The position numbers and the translations under genes were made by a program. A stretch of DNA of 64,000 bases, from positions 248,001 to 312,000 of the forward strand of contig DASREM010000056.1 in assembly GCA_035652095.1 (NCBI GenBank), given 5' to 3'. Position 1 is the first letter of the stretch. Each line of letters opens with the position of its first letter. Positions 17,274-25,831 of the stretch are shown here, piece after piece. The notes beneath the pieces were generated by a model that saw only the letters and a list, made by a program, of their open reading frames with translations, was not told the DNA's origin and did no database searches. Source of the stretch: DASREM01 sp035652095 (GTDB taxonomy: Bacteria > Acidobacteriota > Terriglobia > Terriglobales > Acidobacteriaceae).

Positions 17274-18659
17274 ATGATCGTCAATTTCGCCGAGCGGGCG
17301 CACAACCACAACTGGGAACTGGACCCGATCATCCGGTCCCTGCTGGACACCGATTTCTACAAGCTGCTGATGCTGCAATTCATCTGGAAGAATTTTGCCA
17401 ACACCCAGGTGTCGTTCTCGTTGTTCAATCGCTCGTCCGCCGTGCGGCTGGCCGATCTTTTCACTTCCGAAGAACTGGTGCAGCAACTCGAGCACGTGCG
17501 CAAGCTTCGCTTTCACAAATCGGAGCTGATCTGGCTCGCCGGCAATACGTTCTACGGACATCGTGGAATTTTTCAGCCCGATTTTCTGGAGTGGCTGGAA
17601 AAGGATTTTCGCCTTTCCGATTACCAGCTCTCGGTCGCAGACGGCCAGTTTCATCTGACATTTCCGGGCAAGTGGACCGAAACCACCATGTGGGAGCTGT
17701 ATGCGCTTTCCATCCTGGATGAGCTGAAGACGCGCGCGAATTTGAAGCGCTTGAGCGAGTTTGGTCTCGACATCCTGTACGCCAAGGCGAAGACCAGGCT
17801 GTGGGGCAAGGTGGAACGCCTGCGGGGAGTCCCCAATCTCAGTGTCGCGGATTTCGGCACGCGGCGTCGGCATAGCTTCTTATGGCAGGAATACGTGGTC
17901 GAGGCTATGTCCGATAATCTGAGTCCAAGTTTTATCGGAACCTCGAACACGTTTCTTGCTTACAAGCACGACTTAGAGGCGATTGGCACCAACGCGCACG
18001 AGATTCCGATGGTGATGGCGGCCCTGGCCGACAGCGATGATGAACTGAGGGCCTCCCAGTATCGAATGCTGGAGATGTGGCAGAACACGTATCAAGGGGC
18101 GTTACTCATCATGCTTCCGGACACCTTCGGCACTACCCAATTCTTGCGTGGAGCTCCGGAGTGGGCCGCTGATTGGACCGGCCAGCGTATGGACAGCAAA
18201 GATCCCTTTATTGCCGGTGACGAGTTTATCGATTGGCTGAAGGCGAGGGGGCGCGACCCGCGGGAAAAACTGATCATCGCCTCCGACGCGCTCGACGTGG
18301 ATGAGATTCTGCGACTGCACGCTTACTTTTCGGGCCGCCCGGTGAATGGAACGGTCCTTGACGACTTTCGAAGCGCCAAGGACTTCCATGATCGCATGAA
18401 GTGGCTGCCCGAACGACGGATCCGTTTCAGCGCCGGTTGGGGCACGTTGCTGACCAACGATTTCCGCGATTGCGACCCGAGCGGGAATAATGGGTTCGAT
18501 CCGGTAAGTCTTATCTGCAAAGTTTCTGATGTGGAGGGGCGCCCGGCGGTGAAACTTTCCGATAACTACGCCAAGGCGATGGGTCCGCCGTCGGAGGTCG
18601 AGCATTATCGCCGGGTTTTCGGGAGTGAGGGTATGAGTAACCTGCCGATTGTGACCTGA
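17274..18659 (+). CDS. pncB: Nicotinate phosphoribosyltransferase
   Basis: The 461-residue enzyme makes nicotinate mononucleotide from nicotinate and PRPP in the NAD salvage (Preiss-Handler) route. Family features are SLLDTDFYKLLMLQ near residue 17, YGHRGIFQPDFLEWL near 85, SVADFGTRRRHSF near 190 with the His that is phosphorylated in this family, IGTSNTFLAYK, the TFGTTQFL strand, and the PRPP-site stretch near SDALDVDE. AGAGGA lies 9 nt before the ATG. It begins 51 nt after the RND pump and may be read through from it, though the functions do not match. Confidence 0.93.
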   Translation: MIVNFAERAHNHNWELDPIIRSLLDTDFYKLLMLQFIWKNFANTQVSFSLFNRSSAVRLADLFTSEELVQQLEHVRKLRFHKSELIWLAGNTFYGHRGIFQPDFLEWLEKDFRLSDYQLSVADGQFHLTFPGKWTETTMWELYALSILDELKTRANLKRLSEFGLDILYAKAKTRLWGKVERLRGVPNLSVADFGTRRRHSFLWQEYVVEAMSDNLSPSFIGTSNTFLAYKHDLEAIGTNAHEIPMVMAALADSDDELRASQYRMLEMWQNTYQGALLIMLPDTFGTTQFLRGAPEWAADWTGQRMDSKDPFIAGDEFIDWLKARGRDPREKLIIASDALDVDEILRLHAYFSGRPVNGTVLDDFRSAKDFHDRMKWLPERRIRFSAGWGTLLTNDFRDCDPSGNNGFDPVSLICKVSDVEGRPAVKLSDNYAKAMGPPSEVEHYRRVFGSEGMSNLPIVT

Positions 18660-18706
18660 TTTCTAACCGGTAAGGCGAATAGTACGCCCGGCTTTTGAGT
18701 GGTACA

Positions 18707-18735
18707 TTGACAGCTCGAATGATCTCCAGTTGAAT
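18707..18735 (+). promoter_or_regulatory. Promoter of the small basic protein gene
   Basis: TTGACA (18707-18712), a 17-nt spacer, and TTGAAT (18730-18735, four of six consensus bases) precede the ATG at 18769. Confidence 0.5.
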
Positions 18736-18768
18736 GAATGAGTAAGCACTCAAATAGAGGAGAACCTA

Positions 18769-18948
18769 ATGTCTGCACCCAGTCGTCGTCCCGAAATCCG
18801 TCGCCGCCGTACCCGCACCGAGAAGATTCAGAAACTGCAAAAGCGCCTTGCTGCTGCAAACTCCGACAGCACGCGCGAACAAATGACCGCCAAACTGCAC
18901 CGGCTCTCGCTGCGCTCTCCGGGATTCACGCTCATTCCTTCGAAATAG
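18769..18948 (+). CDS. Small highly basic protein, DUF6800-like
   Basis: The 59-residue frame starts at an ATG six bases after GAGGAG. It begins MSAPSRRPEIRRRRTRTEKI and is rich in Arg and Lys, with a predicted helical middle (IQKLQKRLAAANSDS) and ends SPGFTLIPSK. The pattern of RRxEIRRRRxRxxKxxKL resembles the DUF6800 family of small proteins seen in Planctomycetes and Acidobacteria, which has no known function; the charge suggests nucleic-acid or ribosome binding. A longer frame in another register (18738-18968) overlaps it but has no Shine-Dalgarno sequence. It has its own promoter and stands alone. Confidence 0.75.
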   Translation: MSAPSRRPEIRRRRTRTEKIQKLQKRLAAANSDSTREQMTAKLHRLSLRSPGFTLIPSK

Positions 18949-18957
18949 TCTCGGATT

Positions 18958-20145
18958 TCAGGAATTGACTGCCTTTGCTGCCGGCTCGGAAACGTCCGGG
19001 GCTTTGCTCTGTCCCCGGCCGGCTACGTCCTGGTACACGGCCAGCATCTTTCGCGCGGACGCATCCCAGGAAAATTTCGCGCCTTGTTCATAGCCGCGGG
19101 ATTTCAACTTCTCGCGCAACGCCTGGTCGAGCAGGACGCGGTGCAGCGCGCGCATGATTTCGAAGACATTTTCTGGATTCACCAGGACGGCGGCCTTGCC
19201 CACTACCTCCGGCAAGGATGATGTGTTCGACGTCACTACAGGGGTGCCGTGGGCCATGGCTTCGAGCGGCGGCATCCCGAATCCCTCGTACAAAGACGGG
19301 AACACAAAGATCTTCGCCGCATCGTAAAAAATGCGCAGCACCTCGATCGGGATGAATCCCATGAAGCGCACGTCGTTTTGCACCCCGCCGCGTATGACGG
19401 TTCGTCGCAGGTCAGGATGCTTCGACAGTTCGTCCCCGATGATGATCAGCTTCAGGTCAGGATATTTATCGTCTTTCTCCAACTCGGCCTTGAGTGCGGA
19501 GAAAGCTTCGATGATCCGAACCAGGTTTTTGTGAGGGCTGATCCGGCCGGCATAAAGAATGAACGGGTAATTGACAAGGTAGCGCTCTGCAAGCGATTGC
19601 TTATCGGCCTCGCTTGCGTGTCCGCGCAGAAAACGCTCATCAATCGCGTTATAAACCACTTCGATTTTTTCGCCTGCAATCCCGAAGAGCTTTTCCACTT
19701 CGGATTTTGAGTATTTGGATACGGCAAAGATCCGCGCAGCGTGCTTCAGTGCCCGCCGGGTGAAATGAAAGTGCAGAGAACGGCGCAGATTGGAGTGGTC
19801 GCGCGCGCGATACATATGCTCTAGCACGTCGTGGACTGTAATCACATAGGGGCAGGAAAGCTGCAGGGGAAGAGAAAACAAATGGGGAATGTGCAGCAGA
19901 TCGCAGCCGAGTTGGCGTACGATGGCGCGGCATTTGAGCCATCCTCTCAGGCTGGTGTCGGGATCCAGTTGAATGACAGGCTCGAAGTTGGATGGGAGGG
20001 GCCCAATTTCGGCAACTTTTTGAGGCGATCCGATCAGAACGTAGTGATTTTCACGATCCAGTCGCCCCAGTGCGCGCACAACATTGCGAGTGTAAGTGCC
20101 GATGCCGAACTCTGCCATGCGGCGAATGTCGATGGCGACCTTCAC
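18958..20145 (-). CDS. GT4 family glycosyltransferase (mannosyltransferase-like)
   Basis: The 395-residue GT-B enzyme starts MKVAIDIRRM with the glycine-rich loop IGTYTRNVVRAL. The C-terminal donor-binding half has YAGRISPHKNL, the FVFPSLYEGFGMPPLEAMAHGTPVV block (given here as FVFPSLYEGFGMPP and EAMAHGTPVV) with the E-x7-E motif of retaining GT4 enzymes, and SSLPEVVG. It would transfer a sugar from a nucleotide donor in the cytoplasm, in exopolysaccharide or glycolipid synthesis; the substrate is unknown. It is the last gene of a leftward run, 44 nt after glyA. Confidence 0.9.
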   Translation of the reverse strand: MKVAIDIRRMAEFGIGTYTRNVVRALGRLDRENHYVLIGSPQKVAEIGPLPSNFEPVIQLDPDTSLRGWLKCRAIVRQLGCDLLHIPHLFSLPLQLSCPYVITVHDVLEHMYRARDHSNLRRSLHFHFTRRALKHAARIFAVSKYSKSEVEKLFGIAGEKIEVVYNAIDERFLRGHASEADKQSLAERYLVNYPFILYAGRISPHKNLVRIIEAFSALKAELEKDDKYPDLKLIIIGDELSKHPDLRRTVIRGGVQNDVRFMGFIPIEVLRIFYDAAKIFVFPSLYEGFGMPPLEAMAHGTPVVTSNTSSLPEVVGKAAVLVNPENVFEIMRALHRVLLDQALREKLKSRGYEQGAKFSWDASARKMLAVYQDVAGRGQSKAPDVSEPAAKAVNS

Positions 20146-20189
20146 GCCGACGATTTAAACATAGCCGGGGGCGTCCTACAAAGAAGTTG

Positions 20190-21479
20190 TCAGACCCGGG
20201 TTTCCGCTTGTGCGTTGGCGCGCCGCTCGGGATAGAGCGGAAACGCCTCCGCCAGGTCGAAAACCTGTTTGCGGATCTTGGCCAGCGCGGCCGTTTCTGA
20301 GCGGTGGTGAAGCGCCTGCGAGATCCACTCGCCCACCTGCTTCATCTCAGCTTCCTTCATGCCGCGGGTGGTGAGAGCGGGCGTACCGATGCGAATCCCG
20401 CTTGGTTTCATGGGCGGATTGGTGTCAAACGGGATGGCGTTCTTGTTGACCGTAATGCCGGCTTCGCCGAGAGCTTTCTCCGCCTCGCTTCCCAGCATGC
20501 CCTTGGAGAAGACATCCACCAGCATGAGATGAGTGTCGGTGCCGCCGGAGATGATGCGGTACCCTTCGGCTGAAAGCTGGTCGGCCAGCACCTTGGCGTT
20601 GGCAACGACTTGGCGGGCGTAATCGCGGAATCCGGGCTGCATCGCCTCGTGGAAGCAGACCGCCTTGGCAGCGATAATGTGGACCAGCGGCCCACCTTGC
20701 ATTCCGGGAAACACCGTTTTGTCGATTGCTGCCGCGAATTCCTGCTTGGACAAGATCATTCCCGCTCGGGGACCGCGCAGGGTCTTGTGCGTTGTCGAAG
20801 TGACGATGTGCGCATGGGGTACTGGTGAAGGATGCACCCCTCCAGCGACCAGGCCGGCGAAGTGGGCCATATCCACCAGGAACAGCGCGCCCACTCTGTC
20901 GGCAATCTTTCTCATGCGCGCGAAGTCAATGATGCGCGGGTAGGCGCTGCCGCCGCCTACGATGAGCTTGGGCTTTTCCTGTTCCGCGAGCTTTTCCAGG
21001 TCGTCATAGTCGATGGTCTCGGTTTCCTTCGTGACGCCATAAGGAACGATGCGGTAGGTCTTACCGGAAAAATTTAAGTGATGACCGTGCGTCAGGTGAC
21101 CGCCATGGGCGAGATTAAGGCCAAGGATGGTGTCGCCGGGCTGAATTACCGCGGCATAGGCTGCCATGTTGGCCTGTGATCCGGCGTGAGGCTGAACGTT
21201 GGCGTGCTCGGCGCCGAAGAGCTGCTTGGCGCGGTCGCGCGCCAGGTTCTCGACGACGTCGGTAAACTCGCAACCTCCGTAGTAGCGCTTTCCCGGATAT
21301 CCCTCGGCATACTTGTTGGTAAACACCGAGCCCATCGCCTCGAGTACGGCCTCGCTCACAAAGTTTTCCGAGGCGATCAACTCCAGCCCGTCATGCTGGC
21401 GGCGGACTTCGCTGTCAATCGCATTCGCAATGAGGGGATCGACCTCGTAAAGAGGGCGGGACATCGGGTTATTTTTCAT
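20190..21479 (-). CDS. glyA: Serine hydroxymethyltransferase
   Basis: The 429-residue PLP enzyme interconverts serine and glycine with transfer of a one-carbon unit to tetrahydrofolate. Seen are LELIASENFVS, GYPGKRYYGGCE, VNVQPHSG-type NVQPHAGSQAN, DMAHFAGLVAGG and the PLP-lysine block VTSTTHKTLRGPRAG. The start is the ATG at 21479 with GAGAG six to eight bases upstream; TTG at 21485 is in frame but less likely. It lies 9 nt after the GNAT gene and appears to be in its operon. Confidence 0.97.
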   Translation of the reverse strand: MKNNPMSRPLYEVDPLIANAIDSEVRRQHDGLELIASENFVSEAVLEAMGSVFTNKYAEGYPGKRYYGGCEFTDVVENLARDRAKQLFGAEHANVQPHAGSQANMAAYAAVIQPGDTILGLNLAHGGHLTHGHHLNFSGKTYRIVPYGVTKETETIDYDDLEKLAEQEKPKLIVGGGSAYPRIIDFARMRKIADRVGALFLVDMAHFAGLVAGGVHPSPVPHAHIVTSTTHKTLRGPRAGMILSKQEFAAAIDKTVFPGMQGGPLVHIIAAKAVCFHEAMQPGFRDYARQVVANAKVLADQLSAEGYRIISGGTDTHLMLVDVFSKGMLGSEAEKALGEAGITVNKNAIPFDTNPPMKPSGIRIGTPALTTRGMKEAEMKQVGEWISQALHHRSETAALAKIRKQVFDLAEAFPLYPERRANAQAETRV

Positions 21480-21488
21480 GAGCAACTC

Positions 21489-21959
21489 TCAGTTCTGTTT
21501 TGTATAAACCTCTGGATCGTAAAGCTCCATCCAGCGCTCCGGCGCTTTCAGCCGGTGAAACCCGAACTGGCTGTAGAGTTCGTGTGCGTCGCGGGTCACC
21601 AGGCTCCAGCGCCGCAAATTGCGCAAGTCGGGATAGTCCACGATGCAACCAATCAGCCACTTGCCAAGTCCATGGCCGCGATACGGCTCCAGGATGAATA
21701 CGTCCGCAATGTACGCGTAGGTTGCGAAGTCCGAGATCACGCGGGCGAAGCCGACCTGCTCTTCTCCGCGGTAGACGCCGAAGCAGAGCGAGTTTTCGAC
21801 GGAGCGAGCCACAACCTCACGAGGAATTTCCCTGGCCCAGTACGATTCGGTCAGGAAGCTGTGAATGACGTCAAGGTCGAGCCGTGTACGGTCGGTGCTG
21901 ATGGAGAACGCGCTGCGATGGTATTCCTGCACGGGCGCGCATTGGCTGGTTTCATGCAT
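21489..21959 (-). CDS. GNAT family N-acetyltransferase
   Basis: The 156-residue protein has the GNAT core: VGFARVISDFATYAYIADVFI (strands beta4-beta5; quoted as VGFARVISDF and YIADVFI) and the acetyl-CoA loop EPYRGHGLGKWLI (Q/R-x-x-G-x-G/A). The C-terminal YSQFGFHRL is also typical. This subgroup includes small-molecule acetyltransferases of unknown acceptor. Its ATG lies 3 nt after the rpiB stop, so the genes are co-transcribed. Confidence 0.9.
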   Translation of the reverse strand: MHETSQCAPVQEYHRSAFSISTDRTRLDLDVIHSFLTESYWAREIPREVVARSVENSLCFGVYRGEEQVGFARVISDFATYAYIADVFILEPYRGHGLGKWLIGCIVDYPDLRNLRRWSLVTRDAHELYSQFGFHRLKAPERWMELYDPEVYTKQN

Positions 21960-21962
21960 TGG

Positions 21963-22418
21963 CTACACGCTCGAAACTCGAGAGGCTTCGATTTCTGAGA
22001 TCTTTTCGACGCGCCGGCTGTGGCGTCCCCCGGCAAAAGCCGTGTTCAACCAGCGGTCCACAATCTTGAGCGCGGTTGGTTCATCCAGCAGCCGCGCTCC
22101 GAGCGCCAGGACATTCGCATTGTTGTGCTCGCGGCTGAGCTGGGCTTCCACTTCACTGTGTACATTGGCAGCGCGGATGCCCGCCACCTTGTTGACGGCA
22201 ATTGACATTCCGATTCCTGCGCCGCAGACGAGAATTCCCCAGTCGGCCTTGTTCGCGGCAACCTGTTCACCGACTGCCAGGGCAAAGTCGGGATAGTCCA
22301 CCGACTCGGTGGAGTGTGTTCCGCGATCGTCCACCTGAAACCCCTTGTCTACCAGATGCTGCCGGATTTTCTCTTTCAGTTCAAAACCGGCGTGGTCCGA
22401 GCCCAGGGCGATCTTCAT
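21963..22418 (-). CDS. rpiB: Ribose 5-phosphate isomerase B
   Basis: The 151-residue enzyme interconverts ribose 5-phosphate and ribulose 5-phosphate in the pentose phosphate pathway. Family features are MKIALGSDHAGFELKEKI at the start, GILVCGAGIGMSIAVNKV with the catalytic Cys, and REHNNANVLALGARL. The frame is open to 22616, but ATG 22418 matches the usual N-terminus; ATG 22427 (three codons longer) is an alternative. An unrelated isomerase with the same activity, rpiA, is at 49.3 kb. Confidence 0.95.
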   Translation of the reverse strand: MKIALGSDHAGFELKEKIRQHLVDKGFQVDDRGTHSTESVDYPDFALAVGEQVAANKADWGILVCGAGIGMSIAVNKVAGIRAANVHSEVEAQLSREHNNANVLALGARLLDEPTALKIVDRWLNTAFAGGRHSRRVEKISEIEASRVSSV

Positions 22419-22464
22419 GGCACCCATTGTAAACAAGCACTTAGCTTTTGGCACATCCGCCAGC

Positions 22465-23589
22465 CTAAGCGGCGGTTTCAAAGGCCTTTCGCAGGAATGA
22501 AGCCAGGTGCCAGCCATCCATGTATTTGTACGGGGTCTCCCCGGTAGTGTAGTGGCCGCAGGGAAGCACGACGACCTTATGGTCCAGGTTGTGACGCTGA
22601 AACTGGTCCACGACATCGCGGGAGAATTCGGGCAGGAAGGTCAGGTCGTAGTTGGCGTAAATGATGAGCGACTTCTTCGGATGTCGTGAAAACTGCTCGA
22701 AGTACGACATGGGACTGATCGCACTCCACAGGTCGCGGAGCCGCTCCAGGTCAATCTTCGCTTCGAGGCCTTCGCGGATGTGTCTTGTGGATTGGCCGTG
22801 CCACACCACGTCCGCGAAGTACGTAGCAGCATGGTTGAAGGCCGCGATGCGAATGCGCGGATCATGCGCTGCCGCCAGAAACGCGTAGCACGAGCCCAGG
22901 CTGGTACCGACGATCCCCAGGCGGGTGTAGCCCTTCTGCTGCAGCCAGTCGAGGCAACAGCGAACGTCAGTCACCCCCTGGCGGGTGGCGTCGAGCGTGC
23001 GTCCGATGTTGGCGGAAACGGAGTAGTCGGCGCGTTGAATCTCCGCCGGCTTTCGGATGTCATGGTACGGCATGCTCAGCCGCAACACCGCAATGCCGAG
23101 CAGGTTCAGAACTCGGGCTAAGCCCGTGTACGCCAAGGCATCGGAGTTCCAGTGCGGAAGCAGCACCACGGCGCGGCGCCCGCGAGCCGGAAACCAGCGC
23201 GCATTGACCAGATTGTTCTCTGGAAAGGGTGTGTGCACCGGCGAGGTGAAGCGCAGGAAATCCGCATATTTCCCCTTCACCTGTTTTTCCAGCTTTTGAT
23301 CGGGGACAGCTCGCGTGCTGAAGACCTGGACTTCGCGTCGCTCCAAGCGGAAGTCGGTCGGTGTCTTATACGAGTAGAAACTGTCGCTATCGGCGACGAT
23401 GCGCCGATTGTAGTCATGCAGGTACTTTTCCGGATCGTCGGCGGCCTGCCCGGGATGGTATCCATTGCGGCACGGCCAATGGGCGGTCCATTCCAGTCCC
23501 CAGTCGAGGGGCCGGACCACCCGATTGTTGTCCACCGAGGTGAGACGGGTCTCCCAATCGTACATCCACTGTGAATAACGCGCGGGCAT
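22465..23589 (-). CDS. Alpha/beta hydrolase
   Basis: The 374-residue protein starts at ATG 23589 (MPARYSQWMYDWETRLT); an in-frame ATG 25 codons upstream adds a hydrophobic run but lacks a Shine-Dalgarno sequence. The hydrolase fold is visible from about residue 120: VVLLPHWNSDA, the nucleophile elbow GIVGTSLGSCYAF (Ser about 215), an acidic residue in ANYDLTFL and the catalytic His in LPCGHYTTGE near the C-terminus. It resembles cytoplasmic esterase or peptidase-like hydrolases of unknown substrate. It is probably the first gene of the leftward run with rpiB (46 nt gap). Confidence 0.85.
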   Translation of the reverse strand: MPARYSQWMYDWETRLTSVDNNRVVRPLDWGLEWTAHWPCRNGYHPGQAADDPEKYLHDYNRRIVADSDSFYSYKTPTDFRLERREVQVFSTRAVPDQKLEKQVKGKYADFLRFTSPVHTPFPENNLVNARWFPARGRRAVVLLPHWNSDALAYTGLARVLNLLGIAVLRLSMPYHDIRKPAEIQRADYSVSANIGRTLDATRQGVTDVRCCLDWLQQKGYTRLGIVGTSLGSCYAFLAAAHDPRIRIAAFNHAATYFADVVWHGQSTRHIREGLEAKIDLERLRDLWSAISPMSYFEQFSRHPKKSLIIYANYDLTFLPEFSRDVVDQFQRHNLDHKVVVLPCGHYTTGETPYKYMDGWHLASFLRKAFETAA

Positions 23590-23729
23590 TGTATTCAGGA
23601 TAGCAAAGAGCAGTGTCGGTATCAGCAAAGGCACACTGAGCGGGTGAATTCCGCATTGAGCCATCCGCCATTAGCATTGAGCGCGGAGGGTTCACGGCGA
23701 GCAGAATCAGCTACCGGTGCAGGGACGAA

Positions 23730-24905
23730 TTATGTATGGTGTTTCCGTGGGACGCGCTTGGAAATGCCGCACAAGATCTCGTAGGGAATGGTGTCAGCGA
23801 GCTTCGCTTGTTCGGGTGCGCCAACTATCAGGCCATCAAACGTGCCCAGCAAGATCACTTCGTCTCCGACTTCCACGCCCGGCAAGCCGGTCACGTCAAC
23901 CAGTGTGAGGTCCATCGAAATGCGGCCCACAATCGGCGCGTAGTGTTCGCGGACGATGACGCGTCCGCCGGACGAAAGTTTCCGGTTCATGCCATCGGCG
24001 TAACCCACGGGCAGCACCGCAATTTTCGCGGGAGCTTTGGTGACGTAGGTGCCGCCGTAGCCCAGTGCTTGATTGGGACGCATGTCGCGCACGCTGAGGA
24101 TTCTCGTCTTCCAGGTCAGTACCGGCTTTACCGGTAGTCGCAGGCCACTCCCGCTCACCTCGCGGCCGGCGCGCTCGAAGGGAAGATAGTATCCGTAGAG
24201 TGCCAGACCTGGGCGCACCATGCTGTTCCAACTGTGGCTACGTGAGATGATGGCGCTGGTGTTTGCGGCATGAATAAGCTTGGGCGCGAAACCCTCGGCA
24301 CGCAGCATCTCGCGAGCGCGATCGAACTGCTGAAGCTGCTCTTCGGCAGAAGGCGCATCCAGAACTTCGGAGGAGGCAAGGTGAGTCGAAAATCCCTCCA
24401 GCACCAGGTGTGAACAGCGTTTGAGCGTAGTACAGATCTGCGGCAGATCTTCGAAGGCCACGCCCAGCCGCCCCATCCCGCTGTCGAGTTTCAGGTGCAC
24501 CGGGAAAGATGTGTCGAGCTTCGTCGCGGCCTTCTCCAGCAACTCGAGATGCCGTGCTTCCCAAATCGTGGGAGAAAGTTGGAGGCGGATAATCTCTTCT
24601 TCCTCACCGCGCCAGAATCCGGTCATGAGGAGGATGCGGCCGTTGATTCCGACATCGCGAAGTGGAATAGCCTCGTCGAGCGATGTGACGCCGAACCAGC
24701 GAGCCCCTTCTTCCTGTAAAGCACGTGAACACTCGACTGCGCCATGACCGTAGGCGTCCGCCTTCACCACGGCGCAGACGGTGACGTTCTGTCCCACGTG
24801 CTTCTGCAGTGTGCGAAAATTTTCGCGCAAATGAGCCAGCGACACGTCGGCCCATGTAGGCCGAGTGGCGTGGCGGATCTGCTTCTCGGTCGCGGTCACA
24901 GGCAC
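23730..24905 (-). CDS. alr: Alanine racemase
   Basis: The enzyme (391 residues from GTG 24905) supplies D-alanine for peptidoglycan. Seen are the N-terminal RPTWADVSLAHLREN, the PLP-lysine motif CAVVKADAYGHGA, the LDSGMGRLG loop, MVRPGLALYGYY, the VLPVGYADGMNRKLS catalytic Tyr region and GRISMDLTLVDVT. The frame runs to a TTG at 24932, but the -10 box at 24913-24918 lies inside that extension. GTG at 24905, 7 nt after the -10 box, would give a leaderless mRNA; GTG 24899 is also possible. The stretch 23590-23729 before it holds no gene. Confidence 0.94.
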   Translation of the reverse strand: MPVTATEKQIRHATRPTWADVSLAHLRENFRTLQKHVGQNVTVCAVVKADAYGHGAVECSRALQEEGARWFGVTSLDEAIPLRDVGINGRILLMTGFWRGEEEEIIRLQLSPTIWEARHLELLEKAATKLDTSFPVHLKLDSGMGRLGVAFEDLPQICTTLKRCSHLVLEGFSTHLASSEVLDAPSAEEQLQQFDRAREMLRAEGFAPKLIHAANTSAIISRSHSWNSMVRPGLALYGYYLPFERAGREVSGSGLRLPVKPVLTWKTRILSVRDMRPNQALGYGGTYVTKAPAKIAVLPVGYADGMNRKLSSGGRVIVREHYAPIVGRISMDLTLVDVTGLPGVEVGDEVILLGTFDGLIVGAPEQAKLADTIPYEILCGISKRVPRKHHT

Positions 24906-24912
24906 AATTCGG

Positions 24913-24918
24913 ATTATA
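24913..24918 (-). promoter_or_regulatory. -10 box of alr, possibly leaderless
   Basis: TATAAT on the lower strand ends 7 nt before the GTG at 24905. Transcription would begin at or within a base or two of the start codon. No Shine-Dalgarno sequence is present. Confidence 0.5.
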
Positions 24919-24958
24919 TCGGCTGCCCGCAACCGGGAAACATTACCTGCGTTACCAG

Positions 24959-25696
24959 CTAGCCACCCGACAATACGAAGTTCACCGTGATCTGAGTCTC
25001 GACCTCAACCGGTTCGCCATTCAGCAGGTACGGGCGGTAGCGCCATTGCCGGACAGCGTCCATGGCAGATCGCACCAGCATGGGATGGCCGTTCAATACC
25101 TGAAGGTTCTCGATGGCGCCGCTCTTGCTGATTATTGCCTGAAGGACCACGGCGCCCTGAATTCGAGCCACCCGCGCTAGCGGCGGATAGGCGGGTTGAA
25201 CGCGATGGACGAGGTTTGCTTCCATCACGCTCGACGGCCGTACGGGTTGTGCCGACGCGGTAGGAGGTGGGGGCAGAGCCGCTGCTGGATGTCCTAAGAT
25301 AGATCCCAGCACCGAGTTGGCAGGCCAGGCCTCGCCAGTGGCGTATCGAATACCCTCTGCGCCGAGTGGAATTGGAGGTGGGGACGACTCGTCATGAATG
25401 TTGGCAATGCGATCCGGGATTCGCGGCGGCAACAACAGCCTATGGTCCGAACCTATGTTGCTCGGAGCTAGACTGGAGGGTCTGGAAGCGGTGCTCGGAG
25501 CGGGAGCAGCGGGCGGCGGTGTGGGCGCAATCAGTGGCCGGAGCAGCGCCAGTTGCGGAAGGCCCTGCGTGTACAAAATTGGAGAGGCGAGCAAGATGGC
25601 CAACGCCAATGCTTGCAGTGTGAATGAGGTCAGGGTCGTCCAGAGCCGATGCGAACCTGAGCACCAGCTTGTCTCGAGCAAGCTGTCTGTGAACAT
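24959..25696 (-). CDS. TonB family energy transducer
   Basis: The 245-residue protein has a cytoplasmic N-terminus, one membrane helix (about residues 28-50), a Pro/Ala-rich periplasmic linker (about 65-145) and a C-terminal TonB domain (EANLVHRVQPAYPPLARVAR through VRQWRYRPYLLNGEPVEVET). It passes proton-motive energy to outer-membrane receptors, or may act in another envelope system; ExbB/ExbD are not nearby. ATG 25696 is preceded by AGGAGG with five bases between; the longer frame to 25738 is not needed. An Oar-like receptor is at 56.9 kb, so a functional link is possible but not shown. Confidence 0.88.
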   Translation of the reverse strand: MFTDSLLETSWCSGSHRLWTTLTSFTLQALALAILLASPILYTQGLPQLALLRPLIAPTPPPAAPAPSTASRPSSLAPSNIGSDHRLLLPPRIPDRIANIHDESSPPPIPLGAEGIRYATGEAWPANSVLGSILGHPAAALPPPPTASAQPVRPSSVMEANLVHRVQPAYPPLARVARIQGAVVLQAIISKSGAIENLQVLNGHPMLVRSAMDAVRQWRYRPYLLNGEPVEVETQITVNFVLSGG

Positions 25697-25766
25697 GATG
25701 TCCTCCTGAGATTCGCGCGCGCTTATCTCCACAGACACCGGAAGATTTGTAAGTGGCCTTCAGTTT

Positions 25767-25797
25767 GAAAATAAAAAAGGCCGCGCGGGTCGCGGCC
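25767..25797 (-). terminator. Intrinsic terminator of the OmpH-like gene
   Basis: Read leftward, GGCCGCG (25797-25791) pairs with CGCGGCC (25785-25779) around a five-base loop, followed by TTTTTTATTTT. It lies 35 nt after the OmpH-like stop and before the tonB-like start, so the two genes are separate units. Confidence 0.85.
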
Positions 25798-25831
25798 TGT
25801 TGGGAACTTTCCGGGTTATGCCGGTGTCGCC

